Numbered from the stretch's first letter, positions 15,423-24,902 are shown. The stretch: 64,000 nucleotides of DNA from Clostridiales bacterium (GCA_019416455.1 DXXG01000015.1:62001-126000); one strand, 5' to 3'. Numbers and translations are program-made. Notes: generated by a model not told the origin, from the letters alone.

Positions 15423-16577
15423 TTATACCACGTTGGACTTCCCCGTGCAAGATGGGGACTGGGGATCCTTTGAGGAAAGACCTTTCCCCAGGAACACCAG
15501 AAAAGCGCCGCACATCAGCAGTAGAGAAAGGCCTCCTGCTGCAGTGGAAGCAGTAAGTTCATAGGAAACAGGCTGACTAGCGGCGGCCCACACCGCCTGG
15601 GTAGGTATGGGAAGAAGGGGGGCCAGCAGGCGGAAAATGCCAGCGGAGAGCAGTCCGTGGAGGAACCGAAACAGGAGAAACTTTCCTTTTGACAGGGGAA
15701 ATTCCGGAAAAAAAGAAAATACCTGTACATGGACGCACAACCCGCCGAAAGCCAGCCCAAAAGCGTACAAGACGGGGGTCACTCCCAGCCGAGCGGCATC
15801 CCCGGTGCCGCCGGTGACCTCCCACAAAAATGAGAGACATGCCATAGCGCTGTTGCGATCCGTAAGACCAGTGGCTGCTGCCAAGGACGCCAAGGTTTGA
15901 AACACTCCGCTGCCCTGAAGGATGGCCATGGCTCCCGCGAATAAAAGAATGCATCCGCACATTTTCACTGTGGCGGAAGAAGCGTCGCCCACAGAGCGGA
16001 TCAAAGCGCCCCCAGCTGTCTCCTGGGGAGCCGGGGAGGATTCTTTAGGAAGAGGCTTCCTGAGACTGGTAATGACTCCCAACAACAGGCCGGATATGGT
16101 CACGGACAGAAATAGCAGCCAGCCTACCGCCAGATCTCCTAGAACGCCGCAGCCCAAGAAAGTCACTACGAAAGCTGCTCCCGGAGCCACACAGAAGGTC
16201 ATCATTCGCCCCGCTTGCTCCGGAGTGATCTTTTTCTCTTCCAACAACAAGGACACCGCCCTTGCCCCGGCAGGATATCCTCCCACAAAGCTGAGAAGCA
16301 CCGTTGCCCCACAGACTTTGGGCAGACGAAACACATAACGGGTCACAGGCGCTAGGATCCGCCCCAAAACGTCTCCAGCTCCGGAGCGGACGCCGAAGCT
16401 GGCTAAGACCATGAAAGGAAACAGGGACGGCACCAGGGAGGAAAGACAGTAAAGAGCGCTGGCGGCCACGCTGCCCCGCACCTGAGCGGGATAGACCAAC
16501 AGCGCAATGGCAAAGGTGACAAAGGTCAGGGTGGATATAACAAGGGCAGTTTTTTTGACGGGGAGAAGGGTTTCCAT
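15423..16577 (-). CDS. YlbJ-like sporulation membrane protein
   Basis: 384 residues, polytopic, with about eight to ten hydrophobic segments. The segments LSSLVPSLFPFMVLASFG, GGYPAGARAVSLLLEE and CVAPGAAFVVTFLG match the nucleoside-recognition/Gate-type fold of YlbJ, a membrane protein required for spore formation in Bacillus. RBS AAGGAG before ATG 16577. It is divergent from yqfC-yqfD, which also belong to the sporulation regulon. Transport substrate unknown. Confidence 0.8.
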   Translation of the reverse strand: METLLPVKKTALVISTLTFVTFAIALLVYPAQVRGSVAASALYCLSSLVPSLFPFMVLASFGVRSGAGDVLGRILAPVTRYVFRLPKVCGATVLLSFVGGYPAGARAVSLLLEEKKITPEQAGRMMTFCVAPGAAFVVTFLGCGVLGDLAVGWLLFLSVTISGLLLGVITSLRKPLPKESSPAPQETAGGALIRSVGDASSATVKMCGCILLFAGAMAILQGSGVFQTLASLAAATGLTDRNSAMACLSFLWEVTGGTGDAARLGVTPVLYAFGLAFGGLCVHVQVFSFFPEFPLSKGKFLLFRFLHGLLSAGIFRLLAPLLPIPTQAVWAAASQPVSYELTASTAAGGLSLLLMCGAFLVFLGKGLSSKDPQSPSCTGKSNVV

Positions 16578-16686
16578 AGCGGCTCCTTCCTAAGGCGTTT
16601 TTACTGTATCCTTATGAAAGGGGAAGGTGATACATTCCAAAGGCGGCTCATATGGATGGGTGAGTAGGAAAGAAGGGGGGACACCC

Positions 16687-16920
16687 ATGGAAAAGGGACA
16701 GGGAGGCCCGGTGGTAGAGCTTCAAGGCAACCGGCGGGCTGTGGTGGATGGTTGTGACGGCATCGTAGATTACGATCAGGAAAAGGTGGTTCTGCGTGCA
16801 GGCCGGCTGACCTTGGAGATCCAGGGGGAAGGTTTGCGGCTGACTCGATTGACAGAAAGCTCCGCTGTGATCCAGGGCCGGATCCATCAGGTGAGCTATG
16901 CCTATGGAGAGCGTGGATGA
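16687..16920 (+). CDS. yqfC: Sporulation protein YqfC (YabP family)
   Basis: 77 residues from ATG 16687. The core QGNRRAVVDGCDGIVDYD...LEIQGEGLRLTRL is the YabP/YqfC fold. In spore formers yqfC precedes yqfD under the mother-cell factor SigmaE. The sequence GATACATT at 16629-16636 loosely resembles a SigmaE -10, but this is weak. Followed by yqfD 13 bases later. Confidence 0.85.
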   Translation: MEKGQGGPVVELQGNRRAVVDGCDGIVDYDQEKVVLRAGRLTLEIQGEGLRLTRLTESSAVIQGRIHQVSYAYGERG

Positions 16921-16933
16921 AGGAGGGAACCTA

Positions 16934-18136
16934 ATGGTAGAGCGGATAGCCCATTACCTGACAGGATGGGTAGAGTTCCAGATCTCCGGAAGCGGGCCGC
17001 GTTTCCTCAACGCCGCGGCGAAAACTGGGATAGAGTTTTGGGGATTCCACCGGGAAGGAGACCACACCATCCTCCGGGGAACCCCCAGTGACTACAAACG
17101 GTTGAGACCTCTTTTCCGCCGGTGCGGGGTCCGATCAAAGATCCGGCAAAAACGGGGTTTCCCCTTTTTGAGGGCTCGGATCTGGAAGCATAAAGGGATG
17201 GTATTGGGGGCTCTGGGCGGGACCGCTATTTATATCTTTTTAAGCGGTTTTTGCTGGGGGGTCACAGTGACAGGGACCGAAGTTCTCACAAAGACTCATG
17301 TGCTGGAAACCGCGGCGGAAAAAGGGGTGTTTGTGGGAGCGTCCCTTCGGAATCTGGATCCCAAAGAGGCGGCTCTGGCTATTCAAAACGCCTTGCCGGA
17401 AGCTACCTGGCTTTCAGTGAACACGGACGGCTGTTTTGTAGAGGTGGCTCTTCGGGAAGCGCTGCCTGCTCCGGACGTGGTGGATGATGGGGAGTGGTCC
17501 AACATTGTGGCGTCCCGGGCGGGGACGGTGATCTCTGTAGAAGCGGAGCGGGGTAGACCAGAAGTGGAACTGGGAGAGACGGTGGAAGCGGGCCAGCTGT
17601 TGATCGCCGGGCTGTACCAGCAGGAGGTGGATCCCTACTCCCCTGTACCGGAGGAACTGTATCAGATCCTGGGGGCGGCGAGAGGGAGCGTTCAGGCTTT
17701 GACTTACCGGGAGTTTACAGTGGAGATCCCCCAAGAGAAGGTGGAGCTGGTCCCAACGGGACAGCGCCGGAAAGCCCGTTCCCTGGTAATCTTCGGAGTG
17801 CGGATCCCTTTGGGACTGTACAGCGTTCCCAAGGGGGAATACAGAGCCTGGACGGAAACGGAAAGTTGGGATCCTCTGGGCAGAACGCTGCCTCTCAGCT
17901 GGGAGACTACCACCTATGAGCTTTTAGAGGAGGAGACCCGGGTCCTGGAAGAGGAGGCGTGGAAGGAAGCGGCTCTTCTGGAACTGCGCCGTGTCCAGAA
18001 GGAAGAGCTTCCTCAGGGCAGTCAAGTGGTGGAGGAGACATTGTCCTATCAGTTGAAAGAGGATGTGTGCGTGCTGACGGCAAAATGCCGCTGTCAGGAG
18101 GAGATCGGCGTGGTGAAAAAGATTTCGTTTGAATAG
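16934..18136 (+). CDS. yqfD: Sporulation protein YqfD
   Basis: 400 residues; ATG 16934 has AGGAGG at 16921-16926, and an upstream in-frame start at 16898 lies inside yqfC. One membrane helix (MVLGALGGTAIYIFLSGFCWGV) near residue 95 separates a cytoplasmic N-terminus from a large beta-rich outer domain (GTVISVEAERGRPEVELGETV). This matches YqfD, needed at the engulfment stage of sporulation. In many Clostridia it precedes phoH, as here. Confidence 0.9.
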   Translation: MVERIAHYLTGWVEFQISGSGPRFLNAAAKTGIEFWGFHREGDHTILRGTPSDYKRLRPLFRRCGVRSKIRQKRGFPFLRARIWKHKGMVLGALGGTAIYIFLSGFCWGVTVTGTEVLTKTHVLETAAEKGVFVGASLRNLDPKEAALAIQNALPEATWLSVNTDGCFVEVALREALPAPDVVDDGEWSNIVASRAGTVISVEAERGRPEVELGETVEAGQLLIAGLYQQEVDPYSPVPEELYQILGAARGSVQALTYREFTVEIPQEKVELVPTGQRRKARSLVIFGVRIPLGLYSVPKGEYRAWTETESWDPLGRTLPLSWETTTYELLEEETRVLEEEAWKEAALLELRRVQKEELPQGSQVVEETLSYQLKEDVCVLTAKCRCQEEIGVVKKISFE

Positions 18137-18183
18137 TACAACTGTGGGAATTGATTTTGTTGAATATTCATAGAGTTTTTGCT

Positions 18184-18212
18184 TGAAGAAAGGCCGCTTT
18201 CTGTGGTATAAT
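18184..18212 (+). promoter_or_regulatory. Promoter of the phoH-ybeY-era run
   Basis: -35 TTGAAG (18184-18189), 17 bp, -10 TATAAT (18207-18212). The transcript would carry the dispersed repeat element in its leader. Confidence 0.75.
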
Positions 18213-18264
18213 ATCCGCAAACACTGATGTAGCGGCGCGGATGTGCGCTGGCGTACAGAACAGC

Positions 18265-18310
18265 GCGGGCGAAGCCCGCCGCCCATGGCGCGATCTGCCC
18301 ACCGCAGGTG
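18265..18310 (+). repeat. Dispersed intergenic element, single copy
   Basis: Hairpin GCGGGC-GAA-GCCCGC (18265-18279) followed by core GCGCGATCTGCCCACCGCAG at 18289-18308. Same hairpin-then-core layout as at 30625-30667 and, inverted, in the array at 15164-15411. It lies in the phoH leader. Confidence 0.75.
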
Positions 18311-18395
18311 TGGTATCATAGCCCATGAGAGTGAAATGTAGCTGTTTCCTTTACAATTTGGAAACGGCAATTTAACAGGAAACAGGAGAGCGTAT

Positions 18396-19361
18396 TTGGA
18401 GCAGAAGATCAATCTGGACAGATTGGGCCAGGCGGAAGCGCTTTTTGGAAGCTTCGATGAAAACGTCCGGCTCATCGAAAAAGAATTCGGCGTGGCTCTG
18501 GTAGTGCGGGATTCAGAGCTGAAAGTCACCGGGGATGACCCGGAAGCGGTAGACAAAGCCTCCCGCACGGTCAAAAGCCTGCTGACCCTCATCGGCAGCG
18601 GGGAGACCCTCACCGAGCAGAACGTGCGTTACTGTATCCGCATGGTGGGGGAGGACAGTGAGGACAAGGTGGCGCGCCTTGCCGGGGACTGCATCTGCAT
18701 CACCAGCAAGGGCAAACCCATCAAGCCCAAAACCGTGGGCCAGCGCACCTACTGCGACAATATCAAGGACAACACGATCACTATCGGGGTGGGGCCTGCC
18801 GGTACTGGCAAGACCTACCTTGCCGTTGCCATGGCAGTGAACGCCTTCCGGGCCCAGCAGGTGAACAGGATCATCCTTACCCGCCCGGCGGTGGAAGCAG
18901 GAGAAAAACTGGGATTCCTTCCCGGTGACCTCCAGCAGAAAGTGGATCCTTACCTGCGTCCTTTGTACGACGCCCTGTTCGACATGCTGGGGGCTGAGAC
19001 CTACCAGCGCTATGTGGAGCGGGGAAACATCGAGGTTGCGCCTTTAGCGTACATGCGGGGCCGCACCTTGGACGACAGCTTCATCATTTTGGACGAGGCC
19101 CAGAACACTACCGGGGAGCAGATGAAAATGTTCCTCACCCGTCTGGGATTCAACTCCAAAATGGTTATCACAGGCGATGTCACCCAGATCGACCTGCCGG
19201 ACGGAAAGCGTTCCGGATTGAAGGAAGCTGTGCGCATTTTGAAGGGCGTGGAAGATATCGCCATTTTCCGGTTCACGGAAAAGGACGTGGTGCGCCACAA
19301 GCTGGTGCAGGATATCATCAAAGCCTACGAACGGGCCAATAGGGCCGGAAATAAATCGTGA
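18396..19361 (+). CDS. phoH: PhoH-family ATPase
   Basis: 321 residues, TTG start with ACAGGAGAG at 18381-18389. Walker A GPAGTGKT near residue 134 and Walker B FIILDEAQN place it in the PhoH/PhoL family, cytoplasmic ATPases linked to RNA metabolism, here next to the rRNA-processing nuclease gene ybeY as in many bacteria. N-terminal ~90 residues form the KH-like domain of the longer PhoH class. Confidence 0.95.
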   Translation: MEQKINLDRLGQAEALFGSFDENVRLIEKEFGVALVVRDSELKVTGDDPEAVDKASRTVKSLLTLIGSGETLTEQNVRYCIRMVGEDSEDKVARLAGDCICITSKGKPIKPKTVGQRTYCDNIKDNTITIGVGPAGTGKTYLAVAMAVNAFRAQQVNRIILTRPAVEAGEKLGFLPGDLQQKVDPYLRPLYDALFDMLGAETYQRYVERGNIEVAPLAYMRGRTLDDSFIILDEAQNTTGEQMKMFLTRLGFNSKMVITGDVTQIDLPDGKRSGLKEAVRILKGVEDIAIFRFTEKDVVRHKLVQDIIKAYERANRAGNKS

Positions 19362-19440
19362 GAACCCCCTCCTGAAATGGGAATGGGATGGATTGGGTGA
19401 AAATTTCGGGGAACCCCCACAGAAAGGAACGGTGCAGAGA

Positions 19441-19947
19441 ATGGAAAAAATCAGAGTCATCATTTCAAATCAGCAAAAGGCGGTGAAGATCCCTACTGGT
19501 ATCCGTATGCTCATCCGCCGTTGCTGCCACGCGGTGCTTCAGCTGGAAGGCTTTAAGGATTCCGCGGAGATCAGCGTTTCCTTTGTGGACAACGATCAGA
19601 TCCAGGAAATGAACCGGCAATACCGGAATATAGACGCCCCTACCGACGTGCTTTCTTTCCCCATGGGCGAAAACGGAAATTACGACGTGAACCATGAGAC
19701 CGGCGCCAAAATCTTGGGAGACATTGTCATCTCTGTCCCCAAGGCCATGGAGCAGGCCAAGACTTACGGCCACAGCTTCGAGCGGGAAATGGGCTTTTTG
19801 ACTGCTCACTCCATGCTTCATCTGCTGGGCTACGATCACGAGGCCGGCGGTCTGGAACGCGTGCGCATGCGTGAGAAAGAGGAGCAGGTCATGCGGGAGC
19901 TGGGTCTGCCCGCCAGCGCCAGCTACGCCACTCGTCCCCGTGATTAA
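19441..19947 (+). CDS. ybeY: rRNA maturation endoribonuclease YbeY
   Basis: 168 residues from ATG 19441; the frame opens earlier but the upstream part lacks a ribosome site. Zinc-binding signature HSMLHLLGYDHE supplies His123, His127 and His133. NRQYRNIDAPTDVLSFPM is the conserved substrate-side loop. YbeY acts in 16S rRNA 3' processing and ribosome quality control. Located between phoH and dgkA, overlapping dgkA slightly. Confidence 0.96.
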   Translation: MEKIRVIISNQQKAVKIPTGIRMLIRRCCHAVLQLEGFKDSAEISVSFVDNDQIQEMNRQYRNIDAPTDVLSFPMGENGNYDVNHETGAKILGDIVISVPKAMEQAKTYGHSFEREMGFLTAHSMLHLLGYDHEAGGLERVRMREKEEQVMRELGLPASASYATRPRD

Positions 19948-20446
19948 CAGGCCGCCTGTGGGAAAGCGGCGGATGTGGCATAGCTTCGCCGACGCCTTTC
20001 GAGGGATCGGGGACTGTGTCAGATCCGAGCGGAACATGCGGGTCCATCTGGTGATGACCGCCTATGTGTTGTTTTTCGCTTCCCAGCTGTCCCTGAGCCG
20101 GGGAGAATTTGCCTGTCTGCTTTTGGCGATCGGCGGGGTGATGACCGCAGAGACCTTGAATACCGCTGTGGAAAAGCTCTGCGACTTCAACCAGAAAAAC
20201 CTCAACCGCTACATCCGGGTCATCAAGGACATGGCCGCGGGAGCGGTGCTGCTGTCCGCCATTGCTGCTCTGCTGGTGGGCGTGGTGATCCTGTTCCGGC
20301 CAGCACTTTGGGCTCTGCTGTGGAGGATCATCGCTCATCCCGTGGCTTTGGGGATATTGCTTCTTTCTCTAGTAGTGGCGGCGGGATTCGTGTTTTTGGG
20401 TCCCGCTTGGGTAGAGGAGCGTCTGGAAAAGCTCCGTAAGAAATGA
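19940..20446 (+). CDS. dgkA: Diacylglycerol/undecaprenol kinase, DgkA family
   Basis: About 168 residues if GTG 19940 (overlapping the ybeY stop) is used; ATG 19973 is the alternative. The motif RNMRVHL followed by MTAETLNTAVEKLCD contains the conserved catalytic Glu region of small membrane DgkA kinases. The first ~125 residues cover the whole family fold with three helices; a fourth C-terminal hydrophobic helix (ALGILLLSLVVAAGFVFLG) is extra. The Gram-positive enzyme phosphorylates undecaprenol to recycle the cell-wall lipid carrier. Confidence 0.88.
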   Translation: MINRPPVGKRRMWHSFADAFRGIGDCVRSERNMRVHLVMTAYVLFFASQLSLSRGEFACLLLAIGGVMTAETLNTAVEKLCDFNQKNLNRYIRVIKDMAAGAVLLSAIAALLVGVVILFRPALWALLWRIIAHPVALGILLLSLVVAAGFVFLGPAWVEERLEKLRKK

Positions 20447-20515
20447 AAAAGACTGCAACGGGAGGCGCCGCGATTTCGTGGGGCCCCTTGTGTTGCGTGG
20501 AAAGGAATAGAACCT

Positions 20516-21430
20516 ATGAACGATTTCGCACAACAGCGTTCGGCGTTTATTGCTATCGTGGGCAGGCCCAATGTGGGGAAATCTTCGGTGCTCAATAAAC
20601 TCATCGGCCAGAAGATCGCCATCGTGTCCCGCAAGCCCCAGACCACCCGGACCAGGATCATGGGTGTGGTCACTGAGGGGGAGGATCAGCTGGTGTTTCT
20701 GGATACTCCCGGCCTGGTGAAGCCCAAAAACTCCCTGGGAGATTACATGGTGCGGTCCGTCACCAGCACGGTAGACGGCGTGGACGCCTGTCTGCTGGTC
20801 ACGGAAGCGGGGGCTAAAGTATCCCACGCTGACGAAGAACTGATCCGCCGGTTCAAGGGAGGAAAGGTCCCTGCGGTGCTGGCTATTAACAAGATCGATC
20901 TGCTGGAGGATAAGAGCCCCATCATGGAGCAGATTGCCCAGTATTCTCAGCTGTACGATTTCCAGGCGGTGGTGCCTATCTCTGCCAAGGACGGCAGTGG
21001 TCTGAAGGATCTGATGAAAGAACTGAAGAAGCTGTGTATGCCCGGCGGGCACCTGTTCCCCGAGGACACCCTCACCGACCAGCCGGAGCGGGTCATTGCT
21101 TCGGAGATCGTCCGGGAGAAGGTTTTGCGGCTATTGGACCAGGAAGTGCCCCACGGCGTGGCTGCTGTCACGGAGCGTATGAAAGACCGGGACGGTATCC
21201 TGGACCTGGACGTGACCATCTACTGTGAGAAGAGCGGCCATAAAGGCATTTTGATCGGCAAAGGCGGAGCCATGCTGAAAAAGATCGGTACCGCCGCCCG
21301 GCAGGACCTGGAGCGGTTCTTTGACTGCAAGGTGAATTTGCAGCTTTGGGTCAAGGTGAAAGAGGATTGGCGCCAGCGTCCGGAGACATTGCAAAGTCTG
21401 GGCTTTTCTGAGAAAGATCTGGAAATGTAA
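20516..21430 (+). CDS. era: GTPase Era
   Basis: 304 residues. G1 GRPNVGKSS, switch PQTTRTRIMG, G3 DTPG and G4 NKID form the GTPase domain; the C-terminal KH domain has GKGGAMLKKIG. Era binds the 3' end of 16S rRNA and acts in 30S assembly, the same process as YbeY upstream. RBS GGAAAGGAATAG. Confidence 0.97.
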   Translation: MNDFAQQRSAFIAIVGRPNVGKSSVLNKLIGQKIAIVSRKPQTTRTRIMGVVTEGEDQLVFLDTPGLVKPKNSLGDYMVRSVTSTVDGVDACLLVTEAGAKVSHADEELIRRFKGGKVPAVLAINKIDLLEDKSPIMEQIAQYSQLYDFQAVVPISAKDGSGLKDLMKELKKLCMPGGHLFPEDTLTDQPERVIASEIVREKVLRLLDQEVPHGVAAVTERMKDRDGILDLDVTIYCEKSGHKGILIGKGGAMLKKIGTAARQDLERFFDCKVNLQLWVKVKEDWRQRPETLQSLGFSEKDLEM

Positions 21431-21432
21431 GG

Positions 21433-21480
21433 GGTTTGTGTCCGGCGAGAGGGTCTGATCGCCCTCCCATAGCACAAACC
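21433..21480 (+). other. Nested hairpin after era
   Basis: Outer stem GGTTTGTG (21433-21440) / CACAAACC (21473-21480) encloses an inner 5-bp stem (21449-21453 with 21462-21466). No T-tract follows, so it is not a terminator; it may protect or process the era transcript. The rest of the gap to 21603 shows nothing recognisable. Confidence 0.5.
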
Positions 21481-21603
21481 GTCCGGGGATTTTGCCGAAG
21501 GGCGTCGAACAAACAAATCTTTTCCTGTCATAGGCGGGGAAAGTTCCGCAAATACTTTTCTTATAGACCAGGGCGCATCGCCTTTGGAAAGGGGGAAGTT
21601 TTT

Positions 21604-21804
21604 GTGGATGTGAAACGAGCTTGGGAAAGTTTTTACCGGACAGGCCGGATCCAGGATTATATTCGATATACACAGATCAAAAACAGCGTGGAAAACCGCG
21701 GCAAAGAAGAGGTGTGGGGTGCAGGTACAGACCCAGGGACTGATCATCAAGGAACAGACGGTGGGAGAGAGCGACCGGCTGGTAACGGTTCTTACCAAGG
21801 ATGA
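21604..21804 (+). CDS. yqzL: YqzL-like small protein, overlapping recO
   Basis: 66 codons from GTG 21604, with AAAGGGGGAAG at 21589-21599. The N-terminal ~25 residues (VKRAWESFYRTGRIQDYIRY) match the YqzL pattern WxxFxxTGxxxxYL, and B. subtilis yqzL sits in the same place between era and recO. The remaining reading frame runs 86 bases into recO in a different frame and is probably an unselected tail. Function unknown. Confidence 0.7.
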   Translation: MDVKRAWESFYRTGRIQDYIRYTQIKNSVENRGKEEVWGAGTDPGTDHQGTDGGRERPAGNGSYQG

Positions 21805-22462
21805 AGGCGTGGTGCGGGCGTTCGCTCGCCGGGCCAAGAATCTCAAGGACAGCAAGAACGCCGCTACCGGCCTTCTGTGCTATTCCCGTTTGAAACTCTC
21901 CAAGGGGAAAGAAGCCTACAACATCAACGAGGCCTTTCCCCTGGAGGTGTTTTTCGACCTGCGCAAAGATGTGACGGCCCTGGCCTTGGCTCAGTATTTC
22001 TGTCAGTTGGCGGCGGAGCTGGTGCCGGAAGGGGTGGAGTCAGGAGAATACCTGCGGCTGGTGCTCAACGCGCTCCACTTTCTCTGCAAGGGTACCCGGC
22101 CCCAGCCGGTGCTCAAGGCTATTGTAGAGCTGCGGATGCTCTCCGAGGCGGGGTATATGCCCAACCTGGCATACTGTGCCGAGTGCGGCGCTTACGAGTC
22201 GGAGCGGATGTACTTTAAAATCAACCGAGGAACCTTGTACTGTAAGGACTGTTACTTGGATAACGGGGATCCCTGCGCTTCTTTGTCTCCCGCGGCGCTG
22301 ACCGCTATGCGTCATATCGTCTTTGCCGACTTTGAACGGATCTTTTCCTTTTCGGTGTCTGCCGGGGCACAGCAGGAACTTTCCGCCGCTGCCGAGGCCT
22401 ACACCGTACATATCTTGCAAAAGCGGCCCAAGACGCTGGATTTTTATTATAGTTTACAGTGA
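21719..22462 (+). CDS. recO: DNA repair protein RecO
   Basis: 247 residues, GTG start with AAGAAGAGG just upstream, inside the yqzL frame. N-terminal OB fold (GLIIKEQTVGESDRLVTVLTKDEG) and a C-terminal zinc site (CAECGAYE, then YCKDC). RecO loads RecA together with RecR in gap repair. Confidence 0.95.
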   Translation: MQVQTQGLIIKEQTVGESDRLVTVLTKDEGVVRAFARRAKNLKDSKNAATGLLCYSRLKLSKGKEAYNINEAFPLEVFFDLRKDVTALALAQYFCQLAAELVPEGVESGEYLRLVLNALHFLCKGTRPQPVLKAIVELRMLSEAGYMPNLAYCAECGAYESERMYFKINRGTLYCKDCYLDNGDPCASLSPAALTAMRHIVFADFERIFSFSVSAGAQQELSAAAEAYTVHILQKRPKTLDFYYSLQ

Positions 22463-22544
22463 TCTGGAATTATGCTGGTGAAACAGTGGCATGTTCCAGA
22501 TGTTAATTGACATAAATTAACCGACGAGAACTACGAGGATACAT

Positions 22545-24902
22545 ATGATGGACAAACATTGCCGAGCTTTAGAGCTGGATAAAATTTTAGAGATGGTAGC
22601 CGAAGAGGCTTCCAGCGCCGACGGGGCCCAGCTTGCCCGAGAGCTGGAGCCTGTTTCCACCGCTGCCGAAGCCAAGTGGCTTTTGGAGGAGACGGATGCC
22701 GCCTTTGTGGCCATGGCCAAATTTGGAGCCCCCTCTTTCTACGGGATGAAAAATGTGACCAGTCCCCTGCGCCGTGCCCAGGCAGGAGGCGGACTGGGCC
22801 TGCGGGAACTGCTGGATATCGGCGCTACCCTGCGGACCATCCGCGGGCTGACCCAATGGTGGGGCAAGAGCGAAAGCGTGAGGACTGCCCTTACCGGCCG
22901 GTTCGAGGTGCTGGCCCCCAACAAATATTTGGAAGAGAAGATCTTCACCTGCATCGTCAGCGAAGAAGAGGTGGCGGACAACGCCTCGCCTGCTTTGGCC
23001 AACATCCGCCGGAAGATCCGGGCGGCTTCCCAGCGGGTGCGGGATCAACTGGACAAGTTGATCCATTCTCCCGCTCACCAGCGCCACTTGCAGGAGAGCA
23101 TCGTCACCCAGCGTGGGGGACGATACGTGGTGCCGGTGAAAGCGGAGTTCCGGGGAGAAGTGCCGGGCCTGGTTCACGACACCTCCGCCAGTGGCGCCAC
23201 TGTGTTCGTAGAGCCTATGAGCGTGGTGGAAGCAAATAACGAGATCCGAGTGCTCCGCTCTGACGAGCAGGAGGAGATTTCCCGGATCCTGCTGGAGCTT
23301 TCCGGAGAAGCTGGTTCCTTCGCGGACTCCATCATCGAAAGCTACAAGTATGCCGTGCAGCTGGACCTGATCTTCGCCAAAGCCCAGGTGGCCTACAAAA
23401 TGAAAGCAGTGGTGCCCCAGGTGGGCGAGGACGGGAAGATCGTCCTCCACAGCGCCCGGCATCCCCTAATTGCCAAGGAGAAAGTGGTGCCCACGGACAT
23501 CACTTTGGGTGTGGACTTCGACACCCTCATTATCACCGGTCCCAACACCGGCGGTAAGACCGTGGCTCTGAAAACCATCGGCCTGCTGACGCTGATGGCC
23601 ATGTGCGGCTTGATGCTCCCTGTGGGAGAGGGCAGCCGGGTATCGGTGTTCCGGCACATCCTGGCAGACATTGGGGACGAACAGAGCATCGAACAGTCCC
23701 TGTCCACCTTCTCCTCCCACATGGTGAACATTATCAAAATCTTTGAAGTGGCGGACAACAGCAGTTTGATCCTCTTGGACGAGCTGGGCGCCGGTACTGA
23801 CCCGGTAGAGGGCGCCGCTCTGGCGGAAGCCATCATCCAGGAACTGCGGTACAAGGGGGCGAGACTGGCCTGTACCACCCACTACGCCGAACTGAAAGCC
23901 TACGCCATCCAGACGGCGGGGGTTGAGAACGGCTGCTGCGAGTTCGACGTGGCCACCCTGCGGCCCACCTACCGGCTGCTGATCGGCGTGCCGGGTAAAT
24001 CCAACGCTTTCGCCATCTCCCAGAGACTGGGCATGGCGGAAAGCATTGTGGAACGGGCTCGGGAGTTGGTGAGCCAGGAGAGCAATGCTTTCGAGCAGGT
24101 GGTGGGACGTCTGGAAGAGGACCGTCGGGCCATGGAGAACCAGATGGAGGAACTGCGGGCTTCCGCTGCCCAGGCCAAACGAAGCGCCCAGGAGGCGGAG
24201 CGGCTGAAAGAAGAAGCGGAAGCCCAGGCTAAGAAGGAAGTGGAGCGTGCCCGGCAGGAAGCCGCTCAGATCGTGCAGAAAACACGGCAGCGGGCGGACG
24301 CTCTTGTGAATGAGTTGGAAGAGCTGCGCCGCCAGAAGAACAAGGAGCTTTCCGCTGAGCAAAAGGCCCGGCTGCGGTCCGGGATGAAGGAGCTGGAAGG
24401 TCTTTCCGACCCGGTCCATCAGCGGCGTGATGACAACTACGTGCTGCCTCGGGAGCTGGTGCCGGGAGACGACGTGCTCATTTACGATATCGACAAAGAC
24501 GCCACAGTTTTGGAAGCACCCAAGGACGGCTTTGTGCTGGTCCAGGCGGGGATTATCAAGACCCGAGTGCCGCTGTCCAATATCCGTTTGCTGAGCAAAC
24601 GGCAGATGAAAAAGAAGCATCCCGGCCGGACTGTGACCAAGTCGGTCTCCACCCCGGAGGCTTCTTCCAGTCTGGACCTGCGGGGCCAGACGGTAGAGGA
24701 GGCCCTGATGGAAGTGGATTCCTTCCTGGACCGTGCCTCCCGGATGCATCTGTCCCAGGTTACCATCATCCACGGCAAGGGAACAGGCGCTCTTCGGACA
24801 GCGGTGCAGCAGCATCTGCGGCGGTGCTCTCAGGTGAAGAGCTTCCGCCTTGGCACCTATGGCGAAGGAGAAAGCGGCGTTACCATCGCGGAGCTGAAAT
24901 AA
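22545..24902 (+). CDS. mutS2: Endonuclease MutS2
   Basis: 785 residues, the family's normal length. Walker A GPNTGGKT at about residue 332, Walker B LILLDELGAGTDP, a long coiled coil (about 520-630, rich in Glu/Lys/Ala) and a C-terminal Smr nuclease domain from ~708 (LDLRGQTVEEAL, HGKGTGALR). MutS2 acts in recombination control and, in Bacillus, in rescue of collided ribosomes. Two adjacent ATGs (22545, 22548) are possible starts. Confidence 0.97.
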   Translation: MMDKHCRALELDKILEMVAEEASSADGAQLARELEPVSTAAEAKWLLEETDAAFVAMAKFGAPSFYGMKNVTSPLRRAQAGGGLGLRELLDIGATLRTIRGLTQWWGKSESVRTALTGRFEVLAPNKYLEEKIFTCIVSEEEVADNASPALANIRRKIRAASQRVRDQLDKLIHSPAHQRHLQESIVTQRGGRYVVPVKAEFRGEVPGLVHDTSASGATVFVEPMSVVEANNEIRVLRSDEQEEISRILLELSGEAGSFADSIIESYKYAVQLDLIFAKAQVAYKMKAVVPQVGEDGKIVLHSARHPLIAKEKVVPTDITLGVDFDTLIITGPNTGGKTVALKTIGLLTLMAMCGLMLPVGEGSRVSVFRHILADIGDEQSIEQSLSTFSSHMVNIIKIFEVADNSSLILLDELGAGTDPVEGAALAEAIIQELRYKGARLACTTHYAELKAYAIQTAGVENGCCEFDVATLRPTYRLLIGVPGKSNAFAISQRLGMAESIVERARELVSQESNAFEQVVGRLEEDRRAMENQMEELRASAAQAKRSAQEAERLKEEAEAQAKKEVERARQEAAQIVQKTRQRADALVNELEELRRQKNKELSAEQKARLRSGMKELEGLSDPVHQRRDDNYVLPRELVPGDDVLIYDIDKDATVLEAPKDGFVLVQAGIIKTRVPLSNIRLLSKRQMKKKHPGRTVTKSVSTPEASSSLDLRGQTVEEALMEVDSFLDRASRMHLSQVTIIHGKGTGALRTAVQQHLRRCSQVKSFRLGTYGEGESGVTIAELK

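Noticed and set aside
15212..15564. Open frames running through the 105-bp repeats (MDVLSPPAATILQILITLHLRW and similar).
   Set aside because: The frame follows the repeat period, which is a multiple of three only by chance in one copy (105 then 104), and there is no ribosome site.
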